Assembly: GCF_021531695.1 (NCBI RefSeq)
Contig: NZ_JADYUI010000020.1
Location: 1-49,936, forward strand
DNA length: 49,936 nucleotides
From: Roseburia hominis
GTDB lineage: Bacteria; Bacillota; Clostridia; Lachnospirales; Lachnospiraceae
Direction of reading: 5' to 3'
The notes under the pieces are model-generated. The model was not told where the DNA came from. It ran no database searches and saw only the letters and a list, made by a program, of their open reading frames with translations. The translations under genes were made by a program, and so were the position numbers. The number at the start of each line of letters is the position of its first letter. Within the stretch, counting starts at the first letter, position 1. Positions 26,939 through 36,029 of this stretch are shown here, piece after piece.

Positions 26939-27574
26939 ATGAACAAACACTATCCTTTTGTGAATCCACCCCTGCCTTATTCCTATCAGGCTCTGGAACC
27001 TTATATTGATGAAAAAACAATGGAACTTCACCACGACAAACATTTACAGACTTATGTTGACAATTTAAATCATATTTTAGAACCATATCCGACTTTACAA
27101 GGACTTTCCTTAGAAGAACTTCTAAGCTGCCCACTCTGCCTTCCTTCCGGTCTGCAGATTCCAATTAAAAATAATGCCGGTGGTGTCTACAACCATATTT
27201 TTTATTTTTCTAACCTTACTCCCGCTCCGAATCTACCCATTCCGGATACGCTTTCCGATGCAATTACTGCATCTTTTGGCAGTTTTGATGCAATGAAAGA
27301 CAACTTAAAAAAAACGGCTCTTTCTGTCTTTGGTTCCGGCTATGTATGGCTTGTCTTAGATAAAAATAAAACTCTTGCCTTAATGATTACCGCAAACCAG
27401 GACACTCCTCTTTCTTCCGGCTTTTGTCCGGTTTTAAATTTAGATGTATGGGAACATGCCTATTACTTAAAACATTATAATATGCGAAAAGACTATATTG
27501 ATGACTGGTTTTCTGTGATTAACTGGAATCAGGTAAATCAAAATTATATCTCCTGTATGAAAAAAATACCCTGA
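26939..27574 (+). CDS. sodA: Iron/manganese superoxide dismutase
   Basis: Dismutates superoxide; cytoplasmic. N-terminal PFVNPPLPYSYQALEPYIDEKTMELHHDKH with metal-ligand His31, the second His in GGVYNHIFYF, and the C-terminal Asp/His pair in LDVWEHAYYLKHY. 211 aa. The segment CPLCLPSGLQIPIKNNAGG replaces the more usual sequence before the second histidine and carries an extra CxxC. The metal (Fe or Mn) cannot be called. Preceded by 180 nt of very AT-rich DNA. Monocistronic. Confidence 0.93.
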   Translation: MNKHYPFVNPPLPYSYQALEPYIDEKTMELHHDKHLQTYVDNLNHILEPYPTLQGLSLEELLSCPLCLPSGLQIPIKNNAGGVYNHIFYFSNLTPAPNLPIPDTLSDAITASFGSFDAMKDNLKKTALSVFGSGYVWLVLDKNKTLALMITANQDTPLSSGFCPVLNLDVWEHAYYLKHYNMRKDYIDDWFSVINWNQVNQNYISCMKKIP

Positions 27575-27591
27575 TTAATTCCTAAATATAC

Positions 27592-27624
27592 GAAAAGAGC
27601 GTTTTAAGTAAAGCGCTCTTTTTT
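27592..27624. terminator. Terminator after sodA (shared with the convergent DUF47 gene)
   Basis: AAAAGAGCG / GCGCTCTTTTTT stem-loop. The A- and T-runs on both sides allow function in both directions. Confidence 0.85.
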
Positions 27625-27630
27625 ACAGTT

Positions 27631-28251
27631 TTATGAATTTTTCATAATGACGGTTTCTACGATATCTGCCGTATGTTCACAACTGTCCAGACAGTTTTCC
27701 AGACAGCCATATATTTTTCTCCAGCTTACAATAAGAAGTGTATCCTTTTCCTTATGTAACTGATACATGTTTTCCAGATACAGCTTGTCTCCCTGCTCCT
27801 CTAAATCATTTACCCGGATAATGTATTCTTCTATTTTCTTTGAATGTTTAAAATCTTTCAATTCTTTTAACACATCTCCCAATGCTTTGATACAATCCAA
27901 AAGCAGATTTAGCATCGGAAAAACATCTGGTCGAATAACAGAAACATTACTCATATAAATCTGTAGCATCACTTCCTCAACTGCATCTGTAATATCATCC
28001 AGATTACTACTTAATGCCACTAAATCTTCTCTCTCAATTGGCGTAATAAATGCTTTGCTTAACACCTTTGTCATCTTATGCCGCTTTGTGTCCGCCTTTT
28101 GCTCTATCTCATGCATTTCTGCGATCTGCTCCTGTAACCTATCGATTTGAAATTGTTCTAATGTTTCCTTTAAGAACTGCGCTGCCTGATAGGAATAATC
28201 AATACAGGCATTCAAATTTTTATAATAGAATTCGTCTTTTTTCTCTTTCAT
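27631..28251 (-). CDS. DUF47 PhoU-like phosphate transport regulator
   Basis: All-helical, PhoU-related protein of about 206 aa (DUF47/PitR-like). Seen: YSYQAAQFLKETLEQF, HEIEQKADTKRHKMTKVLSKAFITPIEREDLVALSSNLDDITDAVEE with the acidic metal-binding residues of PhoU proteins, and RVNDLEEQGDKLY. The ATG at 28251 has AAGGAG upstream; the upstream in-frame region belongs to the PiT gene. It partners the PiT permease, whose stop it overlaps by spacing of 11 nt. The pair is a common low-affinity phosphate uptake unit. Confidence 0.92.
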   Translation of the reverse strand: MKEKKDEFYYKNLNACIDYSYQAAQFLKETLEQFQIDRLQEQIAEMHEIEQKADTKRHKMTKVLSKAFITPIEREDLVALSSNLDDITDAVEEVMLQIYMSNVSVIRPDVFPMLNLLLDCIKALGDVLKELKDFKHSKKIEEYIIRVNDLEEQGDKLYLENMYQLHKEKDTLLIVSWRKIYGCLENCLDSCEHTADIVETVIMKNS

Positions 28252-28262
28252 CCGTATTCTCC

Positions 28263-29321
28263 TTACCGAAATATCAAAAATATTTTTGCCATCACATAAC
28301 CAATCAATCCACATCCCGGAAATGTAAACACCCAGGTCAAAATCATATCAAGCACCACTTTGTAATTGATGGCTGATAAGCGTTTTACTGCCCCCACTCC
28401 CATAATCGCCGTTGTTTTCATATGTGTCGTACTGACTGGGATTCCAGACAGTGTCGAAAATAAAATACAGAGTGCTGCCGCAAGATCCGCTGAAAACCCT
28501 TGATATTTCTCCAGTTTTACCATATCCATTCCGACGGATTTAATAATTTTCTTTCCTCCAATCGAAGTTCCAAGTCCCATAACAACAGAACATAGCACCA
28601 TCATCCAGATTGGAATCACTACTCCCATGGTATCATCCCTGCCATTTGTTAAAAATAATCCAAGTAACAGAACTCCTAAAAATTTCTGACCATCTTGTGC
28701 ACCATGCATAAAAGCCATCATTGCGGCACTTACAATCTGTGCCTGCTTAAAAAATCCATTTGCTTTTTTTCTTTCTATATTTTTGCAAAGAAGAACCACC
28801 ATCTTGCAAACCACATACCCTGCAAAAAATCCTATTAACGTAGATAATACCAGACCATACAGCACTTTCTTCCACTCCGAAAAATTAATGCCGGAAAAGC
28901 CTCCCTGCAAGGCAATCGCCGCACCGCTTAATCCTGCAATCAATGCATGGCTTTCACTGGTTGGAATTCCAAAATACCAGGCTCCCACAGCCCATATTAC
29001 AATTGCTGCCATCGCCGCTACCAAGGCAATTAAAGCTGCTTCATTATCTCCTTTAAAATTCACCATATTTTTTATGGTCATCGCAACGCTTGCATTAAAA
29101 AGTGTCATGAGTAACACACCAAGGAAATTACAAATTGCTGCCATAAAAATAGCATGTTCTACTTTCATGCATCTGGTCGACACACAAGTCGCAATTGCAT
29201 TCGGTGCATCGGTCCATCCATTTACAAAAATAACACCAAGCGTAAGAATAACCGTAACAAATAAAACCGGATGCGTCATCATCTGGTCAATAAAATACGA
29301 AAGGGAAATCTCTCCTAACAT
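28263..29321 (-). CDS. pit: PiT-family inorganic phosphate transporter
   Basis: Sodium- or proton-coupled phosphate permease, about ten membrane helices, 352 aa. The duplicated PiT signatures are clear: GWTDAPNAIATCVSTR near residue 36 and GIPVSTTHMKTTAIMGVG near 300. AGGAGGCAGT precedes the ATG. Transcribed with the DUF47 gene downstream. A family B hairpin repeat lies between it and the ATPase gene upstream. Confidence 0.94.
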   Translation of the reverse strand: MLGEISLSYFIDQMMTHPVLFVTVILTLGVIFVNGWTDAPNAIATCVSTRCMKVEHAIFMAAICNFLGVLLMTLFNASVAMTIKNMVNFKGDNEAALIALVAAMAAIVIWAVGAWYFGIPTSESHALIAGLSGAAIALQGGFSGINFSEWKKVLYGLVLSTLIGFFAGYVVCKMVVLLCKNIERKKANGFFKQAQIVSAAMMAFMHGAQDGQKFLGVLLLGLFLTNGRDDTMGVVIPIWMMVLCSVVMGLGTSIGGKKIIKSVGMDMVKLEKYQGFSADLAAALCILFSTLSGIPVSTTHMKTTAIMGVGAVKRLSAINYKVVLDMILTWVFTFPGCGLIGYVMAKIFLIFR

Positions 29322-29352
29322 ACTGCCTCCTATTTTCTCTTCTCTGTACTTA

Positions 29353-29393
29353 TAAAGCGGACTTTCGCAATCCGCTTCGCTGCCTGCTCATAA
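29353..29393 (-). repeat. Hairpin repeat, family B copy 2
   Basis: Minus-strand TGAGCAGGCAGCGAAGCGG, a short loop, then TCCGCTTTAT. It pairs AAGCGGA with TCCGCTT. Located between the end of the calcium ATPase gene and the PiT gene, it could serve as a weak terminator for the former. Confidence 0.7.
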
Positions 29394-29397
29394 AACA

Positions 29398-32040
29398 TTA
29401 GCTGAAAAGACGGGCGTTTTTTACATCTGATATCGCTTTTATTGTCTGTATAATCACCGTCGGCAAAAATGCCAGCAGAAACAATACCCCTACCATTTTT
29501 ACAGAAAGTGTAACTACATGGAACAATCCATGCAATGCCGGTATGAACAACACCGATAACAATAAAATCGTTCCTCCCAAAAATGCATAAATACTATATG
29601 GATTTGTTGTAAATCCAAGAGAAAAGATAGATTCCTTTCCGCGGCAGTTAAAGCCATGAAATAATCTTGCAAGTGTTAATACAGAAAATGCCATAGTTGT
29701 AGCAAGTGCGGTATTTTCCCTAAGTCCCATATGATACGCAGTCATACTTGCAACTGCGATAAGAAATCCCTGTCCCAACATTTTTATCACAAAATCTTTC
29801 GTCAAAATTCCAACAGACGGATCTCTTGGTTTTTCTAACAATAAGCTCTCCTCTGACGGTTCCATTCCAATTGCAATGGCAGGCAAAGAATCCGTAAGCA
29901 GATTAATGAATAAAAGATGGACCGGATCAAAAGGCATCGGAAGCCCCCTTAAAGATGTATAAAGTACCGCCAGAATACCGGCCATATTTCCGGATAACAA
30001 AAATAAAATCGCATTTTTTATATTCCGATATACATTTCTTCCGTTTACTACAGCCCGAATGATCGTTGCAAAATTATCATCGGATAAAATCATTGCCGCT
30101 GCATCTTTGGAGACTTCGGTTCCGGTAATTCCCATCGCGACACCTATATCTGCCTTCTTTAATGCCGGTGCATCATTAACACCATCCCCTGTCATAGCTA
30201 CAATATTTCCACGTTTCTGCCATGCTGTCACAATACGAATCTTATTTTCAGGTGACACTCTTGCATACACAGAAACATCTGAAATCTTTTCCAATAATTC
30301 CTCGTCACTTAATGCGTCCAGTTCCTGACCGGTCAATGCCAGATCATTCTCTTCAAAAATTCCGATTTCTTTGGCAATTGCAACTGCAGTGATTTTGTGA
30401 TCTCCGGTAATCATCATCGGTCGGATTCCTGCTTTTTTCGCATTTTTTACCGCTTCTACCGATTCCGGTCTCGGCGGGTCTGCCATTGCAACGAGTCCCA
30501 GGAAAATAAGCTCCTTTTCTGACTCTAACGTCAGAGATTCCTCAGATTCTTTATAAGCAAAAGCAAGTACTCGCAAACCATTTTCTGAGAAATTCTGATT
30601 TCTATCCTTAATTTCTTCTCTCACTGCATCACTTAATGTATGTATCCCCTGTTCATCTCTATAACTGCTGCATCTTTGTAAGAGAACATCCGGCGCACCT
30701 TTGGTCAGAATCGTTGCTACCCCATGCAGAGCATACTTGGTACTCATCAACTTTCTGTCTGAGTCAAACGGAATTTCCTCCAGACGTTTTTGCATGGAAC
30801 GGATATCATCTTCTTTCATCCCACGCTCTTTCAAAAAACTGTCATTCGTAACTCCAATCTCGCGAAACATTTGAAGAAGGGCATATTCCGTCGGATCTCC
30901 GATTCCTTTTCCATCAATGATTGAAGAATCATTCGTAAGCACTGCATCATACATAAGATAGCGCTGTGTCTGACTTGTCAGATCAATTTCCTTTGGTTCT
31001 ATTACCTTTCCTTCCACAAAAATCTTTTGTACCGTCATCTTATTTTGTGTTAAAGTTCCTGTCTTATCCGAACAGATAACCGATACGCAGCCAAGGCTTT
31101 CTACCGCTTTTAAATCCTTTATAATCGCATTTTGTTTTGCCATCTCTCTTGTACCAATTGCCTGTACAATTGTCACAATGGAGCCAAGTGCTTCCGGAAT
31201 TGCCGCAACTGCAAGCGCCACCGCAAACATCAACGAATTAAGAATTGGCATTTCCCGATATAAACACAAAAGAAATACCATCACGCTGATTGCCATAATT
31301 CCAATGGCCAGTCTGCTGCTGAACTGATCCAGACTTTCCTGTAATGGTGTCTTTCGTTCTTTCGCTGCATTCATGAGGTCTGCAATTTTTCCAAGTTCTG
31401 TTTCCATTCCGGTTGCTACAGTTAAAACCATAGCCCTGCCATACGTCACAAGACTACCGGAATAAACCATATTACTTCGTTCTGCAAGCGGTGTATCTTC
31501 CGCTAATACCGCTTCTGATTTTTCCACATTGGTAGATTCTCCGGTCAACGCACTCTCATTTACCTGCAGAGAATAGTTTTCTATGATTCTTCCATCCGCC
31601 ACGATCATATCTCCGGCTTCTAATAATACAATGTCTCCCGGAACGATGTCTTTCGATGGAATTTCCATTTTCCCCCCATTTCGAATTACCTTCGCACAAG
31701 GCGAAGATAATTCTTTGATGGCATCCAGGGATTTTTCTGCTTTCACATGCTGCACGGTTCCAAGCAATGCATTCATCACAAGTACCGCTAAAATAACAAT
31801 CGTACTTTCCATATTCCCGGAAATCATAGAAATAATGGCAGCTATCATTAAAATAATTACTAACAAGTCACAAAACTGGTGCAAAAACACAGAAAGTACA
31901 CTCTGCTTTTTTGCTTCCGCTAAAACATTTTCCCCCTTATCCGAACGAATCTGTTTTACGGCATCATTATTAAGCCCTTCTGTCGTAACATGAAAGGCTT
32001 CTTTTAATTCTTCTATCGAAGAATTCCAGTATTTTTTCAT
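29398..32040 (-). CDS. P-type calcium-transporting ATPase (P2A)
   Basis: Cation-exporting P-type ATPase of 880 aa, with N-terminal cation ATPase domain (EELKEAFHV) and ten expected helices. Actuator motif ALTGEST, phosphorylation site ICSDKTGTLTQN (Asp near 327), ATP-binding TKGAPDVLL, hinge TGDGVNDAPALKKADIGVAMG. In M4 the usual PEGL is PEAL (AAIPEALGSIVTIV), a small departure at the ion-binding turn. Preceded by AAGGAGATAAACTGCTT. Last gene of an operon with the membrane protein at 33099 and the pyruvate-kinase-like protein, 17 nt away. Calcium as substrate is inferred from family. Confidence 0.92.
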   Translation of the reverse strand: MKKYWNSSIEELKEAFHVTTEGLNNDAVKQIRSDKGENVLAEAKKQSVLSVFLHQFCDLLVIILMIAAIISMISGNMESTIVILAVLVMNALLGTVQHVKAEKSLDAIKELSSPCAKVIRNGGKMEIPSKDIVPGDIVLLEAGDMIVADGRIIENYSLQVNESALTGESTNVEKSEAVLAEDTPLAERSNMVYSGSLVTYGRAMVLTVATGMETELGKIADLMNAAKERKTPLQESLDQFSSRLAIGIMAISVMVFLLCLYREMPILNSLMFAVALAVAAIPEALGSIVTIVQAIGTREMAKQNAIIKDLKAVESLGCVSVICSDKTGTLTQNKMTVQKIFVEGKVIEPKEIDLTSQTQRYLMYDAVLTNDSSIIDGKGIGDPTEYALLQMFREIGVTNDSFLKERGMKEDDIRSMQKRLEEIPFDSDRKLMSTKYALHGVATILTKGAPDVLLQRCSSYRDEQGIHTLSDAVREEIKDRNQNFSENGLRVLAFAYKESEESLTLESEKELIFLGLVAMADPPRPESVEAVKNAKKAGIRPMMITGDHKITAVAIAKEIGIFEENDLALTGQELDALSDEELLEKISDVSVYARVSPENKIRIVTAWQKRGNIVAMTGDGVNDAPALKKADIGVAMGITGTEVSKDAAAMILSDDNFATIIRAVVNGRNVYRNIKNAILFLLSGNMAGILAVLYTSLRGLPMPFDPVHLLFINLLTDSLPAIAIGMEPSEESLLLEKPRDPSVGILTKDFVIKMLGQGFLIAVASMTAYHMGLRENTALATTMAFSVLTLARLFHGFNCRGKESIFSLGFTTNPYSIYAFLGGTILLLSVLFIPALHGLFHVVTLSVKMVGVLFLLAFLPTVIIQTIKAISDVKNARLFS

Positions 32041-32057
32041 AAGCAGTTTATCTCCTT

Positions 32058-32603
32058 TTAAGACGAGCTTACTCTAAAATCCAGCATCTGCGTTGTTGTA
32101 ATCAGTATTTTCCTCGCATCAAATGCTTTCTTCATAATCGTTCGCTTTAACATGCAAGGATCACTTTCCACCATAACGCCATCTGCCGCTTCTAAAATAG
32201 CATCGATTTCTTCATTTTCCTGTCCATCTTCAATTTTTACAATCAAACTGATTTCTGTCCCACCATTTTCATTTAATAATTCCCGGACTTTTCTTGCCTG
32301 TTTGCCGGAATGAATAAAAGAAGTTGTGACATAATCGACATTTTCTTTGATACTAAACAGAATATTTTCCTTCATTTGTTCCCTTGTTTCATTCGTTTCC
32401 TGAATGTCCATAAGAATAGAAACAGGCATTTCCATTCCAAGACATAATTGTTTCAACTGGTAAGCGCACCTTTGATATGCCTCTGTTTCATCATTCGTAA
32501 AAGCAAGACGGGCAATCCCCATTTTTCCAAAAACGAGTTCCTCAAAGAAATCTGTTTTGTCATCAGATTTTTCAAAAGTATAGATAATTCTGGCTTTCCC
32601 CAT
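32058..32603 (-). CDS. Truncated pyruvate-kinase-like protein without active-site motif
   Basis: 181 aa that follow the pyruvate kinase TIM-barrel order: RIIYTFEKSDD (like KIVCTIGPAS), GIARLAFTN (like VARLNFSHG), VDYVTTSFIHS (like VDYVAASFVR), LIVKIEDGQENEEIDAILEAADGVMV (like VKIENQEGVDNIDEIL..DGIMVA), and ITTTQMLDF (like TATQMLDSM). The B domain and the C-terminal allosteric domain are missing, and the key ARGDLG turn is ESDP, so catalysis is unlikely. No stop or shift interrupts it. Ribosome site and tight operon position with the calcium ATPase suggest it is expressed. Role unknown; perhaps a regulator or a remnant. Confidence 0.75.
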   Translation of the reverse strand: MGKARIIYTFEKSDDKTDFFEELVFGKMGIARLAFTNDETEAYQRCAYQLKQLCLGMEMPVSILMDIQETNETREQMKENILFSIKENVDYVTTSFIHSGKQARKVRELLNENGGTEISLIVKIEDGQENEEIDAILEAADGVMVESDPCMLKRTIMKKAFDARKILITTTQMLDFRVSSS

Positions 32604-32676
32604 ATTCTTATCCCCATATTCAATTTACAAAAATACGAGTCCTGTAATACGACTCTTTTCTCAGCTACTTTCTCTT

Positions 32677-33099
32677 TTAATATTGGAATGATAAACCGGT
32701 TTTCTTTTTTCCATCCATCTTCTGGATATAACCAATGACGCACAGATGGCAGTTATCGCCAGCCTCTGTACGAATCTGACTACTCATGTATAAAACATGA
32801 GCAATAATGATAAAAATAGAAACTAAAAATACATAAAATGTGACTGCCCTGGTCACCGCCCTCACATTCATCTGACTACAGGAAATAATCGTACGAATCG
32901 TATCCGTTGAGAAATCAGAAGCATCCATAAACGTTTCATCAACAGTTTCTTTCACATGATCTGCTGTCATCACAACAGTCTCTTGTTCTGTAGCTATTCC
33001 AACTTTATCGATGGTTACCTCAAAATAAGAAATACTGCCAACGCATAGGGATACTATAAAAAAGAAAATTAATATCATCCGCATAACTATCTTTTTCAC
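32677..33099 (-). CDS. Two-helix membrane protein of unknown function
   Basis: About 140 aa with membrane helices near residues 5-25 and 85-110, an outer loop of about 60 residues between them, and a cytoplasmic tail containing CHLC. The GTG at 33099 with AGGTGA upstream was preferred to the GTG at 33108. First gene of the operon that continues with the pyruvate-kinase-like protein and the calcium ATPase. No family recognised. Confidence 0.7.
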   Translation of the reverse strand: MKKIVMRMILIFFFIVSLCVGSISYFEVTIDKVGIATEQETVVMTADHVKETVDETFMDASDFSTDTIRTIISCSQMNVRAVTRAVTFYVFLVSIFIIIAHVLYMSSQIRTEAGDNCHLCVIGYIQKMDGKKKTGLSFQY

Positions 33100-33162
33100 A
33101 CGACTCACCTCTTCCCGTCAGACTTCTACGATGCTACAATCACTTCGTATATAACATAATTA

Positions 33163-33191
33163 GTCTAACACAGCAAAACAGGCGATGTCAA
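33163..33191 (-). promoter_or_regulatory. Sigma-A promoter of the calcium ATPase operon
   Basis: Minus-strand TTGACA (33186-33191), 17-nt spacer, TTAGAC (33163-33168). The -35 follows directly on the terminator of the reductase gene. Confidence 0.7.
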
Positions 33192-33193
33192 CA

Positions 33194-33229
33194 CAAAAAA
33201 TACCATTCCGCTAGGAATAGTATTTTTTT
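33194..33229 (-). terminator. Terminator overlapping the reductase stop codon
   Basis: Minus-strand TACTATTCC / GGAATGGTA stem then TTTTTT. The last codons (Tyr-Tyr-Ser-stop) of the reductase gene form the left arm, so the stop codon is inside the hairpin. Confidence 0.88.
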
Positions 33230-34755
33230 GCTGTTTCTTTGATGCACTCAGGATGCTTGTTATAATATTCTTTAAAACTCATTCCTTCTTGTTTTACTGC
33301 ATGAGCCAAATCTACGAAGAACTCCGGAATATCTTCTTCTAATAAAACACCCACTTCGGTTCCAAAACCTTCTTCACCCGGCTTATCACTGCCATTTTCA
33401 TAAAGTGCAAACGCAAATTTCGGTCCTTCCGGCGTTGGTTTCTTTCCACCACGCAACCCGATGACTGCTGTCTGATGAGAACCGCAGGAAGATGGACAGC
33501 CCGAAATATGAACTGCCGGAAGTGCATCTTCCGGTAAATCTTCTTCGCGTAATCGTTTCACACATGCCTGAAGCAACAGTCTTGATTTCCCGATTCCAAC
33601 CTGACAGATATCCGCTCCAATACATGCAGTGGAATGTTCAAACGCTGTCTTAGCCCCATTTTTTGTTACTTCTAAAACTTTCTTTGCTTCTTTTGCGGTC
33701 AAATTAATAATATAAAACTGTTCTTCCGGTGATAAACGAATCTTTACTTCCTGCATCGGCTCTAAAACCTGATATAACTTTTCGAATAAAGACGGTTCGA
33801 CATCTCCGGCAATCGGCGCATAGGAAACAGCATACAATCCTTTTTGTTTTTGTGGAATAATTCGTTTTTCTTTCTCTAATTCCACGTCTGCTTCTCCGGA
33901 TTTTGTAATCGTTTCTTCTTCTACGATAAGATCTAATTTCTGCTCTTTTAAATTTTTCGCAAGCTTTTCGTTAAAAATACGTTTTAACTCCTCTACCCCA
34001 AGCGTATCCTGTAAAAAACGACTTCTGGAGCGCGCTCTTTGCTCATAATTTCCATACTCGGTAAACACATCTACCATCGTCTTAACACAATACAATGTCT
34101 TTTCCGGTTCTATATTTTCTGCCACTAAAACGCCAAGTTTCGGATTAACTCCAAGTCCGCCCGCAATATACACATCAAAGGTTCCGTTCTCCTTTGCCAC
34201 AAAGCCCAGATCACGAAACGTTGCGTGTGTAACATTCGCCTGATCTGATGAAAAGCAAACTTTTAATTTGCGCGGAAACTTTACTGTTTTAATAAATCCA
34301 AGAAGATATTTTGCTGTAGCTTTTGCATAGGGCATAACATCAAAATATTCATTCTTATCTACACCGGCTAACGGAGATGACATTACATTTCTCGGAAAAT
34401 CTCCACCACCGCCTCTTGTAATAATCCCATGTTCCAGTGCCTCTGTCGAAAGGGCACATACCTCTTCTTCATTCAGGTTATGGAGCTGAACCGTCTCACA
34501 AGTAGTAAGATGAACCATGTTTATCTGATACTTTTTGATACTGTCTGCAATAAATTTCAAGTGATCCATGTTAATTTCACCGCCGGAAAGCCGAAGGCGC
34601 AACATACTGCGTTCTCCCCCTCTTTGGGCATAGCTTCCAAATCCTCCGGAAAAAGACTTATACTCCGGTACTGAAACTTCTCCGCGATAAAATTTATTGG
34701 TCATCTCATGAAACTCTTTTAAATCCCCTTTGAATTCCTCAATATATTTTTGCAT
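33211..34755 (-). CDS. Siroheme nitrite/sulfite reductase
   Basis: Single-chain six-electron reductase of about 514 aa, using siroheme coupled to a 4Fe-4S cluster. Two ferrodoxin-like halves are seen (SGGFGSYAQRGGERSMLRLRLSGGEI near residue 35 and LYAVSYAPIAGDVEPSLFEKLYQVLEP near 300). Cluster ligands: CIGADIC (Cys-X5-Cys, about 380) and GCPSSCG (Cys-X3-Cys, about 425). TTCETVQLHNL matches the siroheme-binding part. Substrate (sulfite or nitrite) cannot be decided; no sulfate activation gene is near. The ATG at 34755 has GGAGACAGGA; an in-frame ATG at 34767 does not. Confidence 0.9.
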   Translation of the reverse strand: MQKYIEEFKGDLKEFHEMTNKFYRGEVSVPEYKSFSGGFGSYAQRGGERSMLRLRLSGGEINMDHLKFIADSIKKYQINMVHLTTCETVQLHNLNEEEVCALSTEALEHGIITRGGGGDFPRNVMSSPLAGVDKNEYFDVMPYAKATAKYLLGFIKTVKFPRKLKVCFSSDQANVTHATFRDLGFVAKENGTFDVYIAGGLGVNPKLGVLVAENIEPEKTLYCVKTMVDVFTEYGNYEQRARSRSRFLQDTLGVEELKRIFNEKLAKNLKEQKLDLIVEEETITKSGEADVELEKEKRIIPQKQKGLYAVSYAPIAGDVEPSLFEKLYQVLEPMQEVKIRLSPEEQFYIINLTAKEAKKVLEVTKNGAKTAFEHSTACIGADICQVGIGKSRLLLQACVKRLREEDLPEDALPAVHISGCPSSCGSHQTAVIGLRGGKKPTPEGPKFAFALYENGSDKPGEEGFGTEVGVLLEEDIPEFFVDLAHAVKQEGMSFKEYYNKHPECIKETAKKYYS

Positions 34756-34905
34756 TCCTGTCTCCATTCTTTTGTTTTTTCATAGCATTTGTGAAAAGAA
34801 GTCTTCTTATTCTCTCTTTATTTCCCTATTTTCCTACAAGAATCTGGGAGTATTATATTGTTTATTATACCTCTTTTTTGCTCCAAGTACAAGGAGGAGG
34901 AATGA

Positions 34906-34929
34906 GGCGTAGCAGTCGGTGGCTACGCC
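34906..34929. repeat. GC-rich hairpin downstream of the DUF2935 gene
   Basis: GGCGTAGC and GCTACGCC around an 8-nt loop, followed on the plus strand by CGATT...AATCG-type inner pairing to about 34952. There is no U-run, so a simple terminator is doubtful. It looks like a REP-type intergenic palindrome. Confidence 0.45.
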
Positions 34930-34978
34930 GATTGACGACATCGCAGTAATCGAAGAATCTGACAAGGAAATGTAGCAG

Positions 34979-35878
34979 TTAATTTATAGTCGCTGTCAGA
35001 ATACGGATATAATGATTTGCCTCGCGCAGCACGTGATCTGCCAGTAATGGCAATATAACGGATAAAATCTTACAATCCAGAATTCCTTTTGCTCCCGCTG
35101 CCTTAAACTCACTGTATTTTATGGTTTCATTTAAAATTTCTTTTGTCAGCTCATTGGCTCTGCAATCCTGCCTTTTTGCCTGTTCTAAAAGATTTTTATA
35201 TTCTTTTGCAAAATCATCTGCCGTCTTTATCAACGCTTCCTCAGATGGATCTAACAAGCCACGGATAAACAATGCATGCTCCATCATAATCTGATTCCAG
35301 AATACTTCTGTATCCCTGATACATTGATACGATAAATCACGTCCTTCCATTAATTTTCGAACCGTAGCCCGATACAGTTTCGCCTCGCGTAAAATATGTT
35401 CGATAAGAAGCGGATAATTTGCCTGATAAAGCCTGCATTTTCCTACTTCCGCCAAAATGCTTTCTTTAAATTCAATAAATCCATTCAGTAACTGCAATGC
35501 CCTGCGGTTTAAACCATGAACTATCCGCAAAATATTTCTGTTATCTCTTACATTGCCAAAAGGCTGCAATTCTTTCGTTTCTTTTGAAATATTGCTGTTA
35601 ATATCTACCCCACTTAATTTTTCTGTACGATTTTCTGCTGCTATCGTAAATTCTGTTACCAATTCTCCCGCATCTAAAACCGATCTGCTTATTCTGCCAT
35701 TACTGACTTCTACGGTATCGCAAAGCAGTTCTTCGAAATTCTTGCGAAACCAGTCTGCTTTTTTAATCCATTCTTTATCTTTACACAGAAATCCTGCCTC
35801 TAAAAACAAACCATGCTCTTTCATGATTCGTGCAAAAAACAAGTGTGTTTCCAACGATAATGTCACATAATTTCCCAT
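34979..35878 (-). CDS. DUF2935 protein
   Basis: 299 aa, nearly all helical, with an internal duplication. Each half opens with a histidine/glutamate pattern (SLETHLFFARIMKEHGLFLEAGF and FWNQIMMEHALFIRGLLDP), and each ends with a similar block (LIEHILREAKLYRATV and LADHVLREANHYIRIL). The repeated H..EH and H..REA sets resemble a ferritin-like metal site. Members are common in clostridia and bacilli, with no proven function. Preceded by AAGGTATGG; monocistronic. Confidence 0.88.
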   Translation of the reverse strand: MGNYVTLSLETHLFFARIMKEHGLFLEAGFLCKDKEWIKKADWFRKNFEELLCDTVEVSNGRISRSVLDAGELVTEFTIAAENRTEKLSGVDINSNISKETKELQPFGNVRDNRNILRIVHGLNRRALQLLNGFIEFKESILAEVGKCRLYQANYPLLIEHILREAKLYRATVRKLMEGRDLSYQCIRDTEVFWNQIMMEHALFIRGLLDPSEEALIKTADDFAKEYKNLLEQAKRQDCRANELTKEILNETIKYSEFKAAGAKGILDCKILSVILPLLADHVLREANHYIRILTATIN

Positions 35879-35950
35879 TATTCCATACCTTGTTTTTATT
35901 ATTCTTTATAGTATACGCAATGAGAGAGATAAGGTGTTTCCCACATCATC

Positions 35951-35979
35951 TTGACAGTGTTAGGATAAACGTTTATGAT
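35951..35979 (+). promoter_or_regulatory. tetR promoter with overlapping operator
   Basis: TTGACA (35951-35956), 17-nt spacer, TATGAT (35974-35979). The operator-like TTGACAGTGTTAG (35951-35963) covers the -35 and resembles the two operators before the hydrolase gene, which implies autorepression. Confidence 0.75.
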
Positions 35980-36029
35980 TTGACTCAAAGTTATAATCTC
36001 AAATTCAAAAAATTTAAGGAGGATGCCTT

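Noticed and set aside
26803-27009. 68-codon plus-strand frame before sodA
   Set aside because: Phe/Leu-rich translation of AT-rich DNA that runs into sodA in another frame, with no ribosome site.
34980-35878. DUF2935 gene as a haemerythrin or true ferritin
   Set aside because: The histidine/glutamate spacing is duplicated but does not match the full ligand sets of either family.
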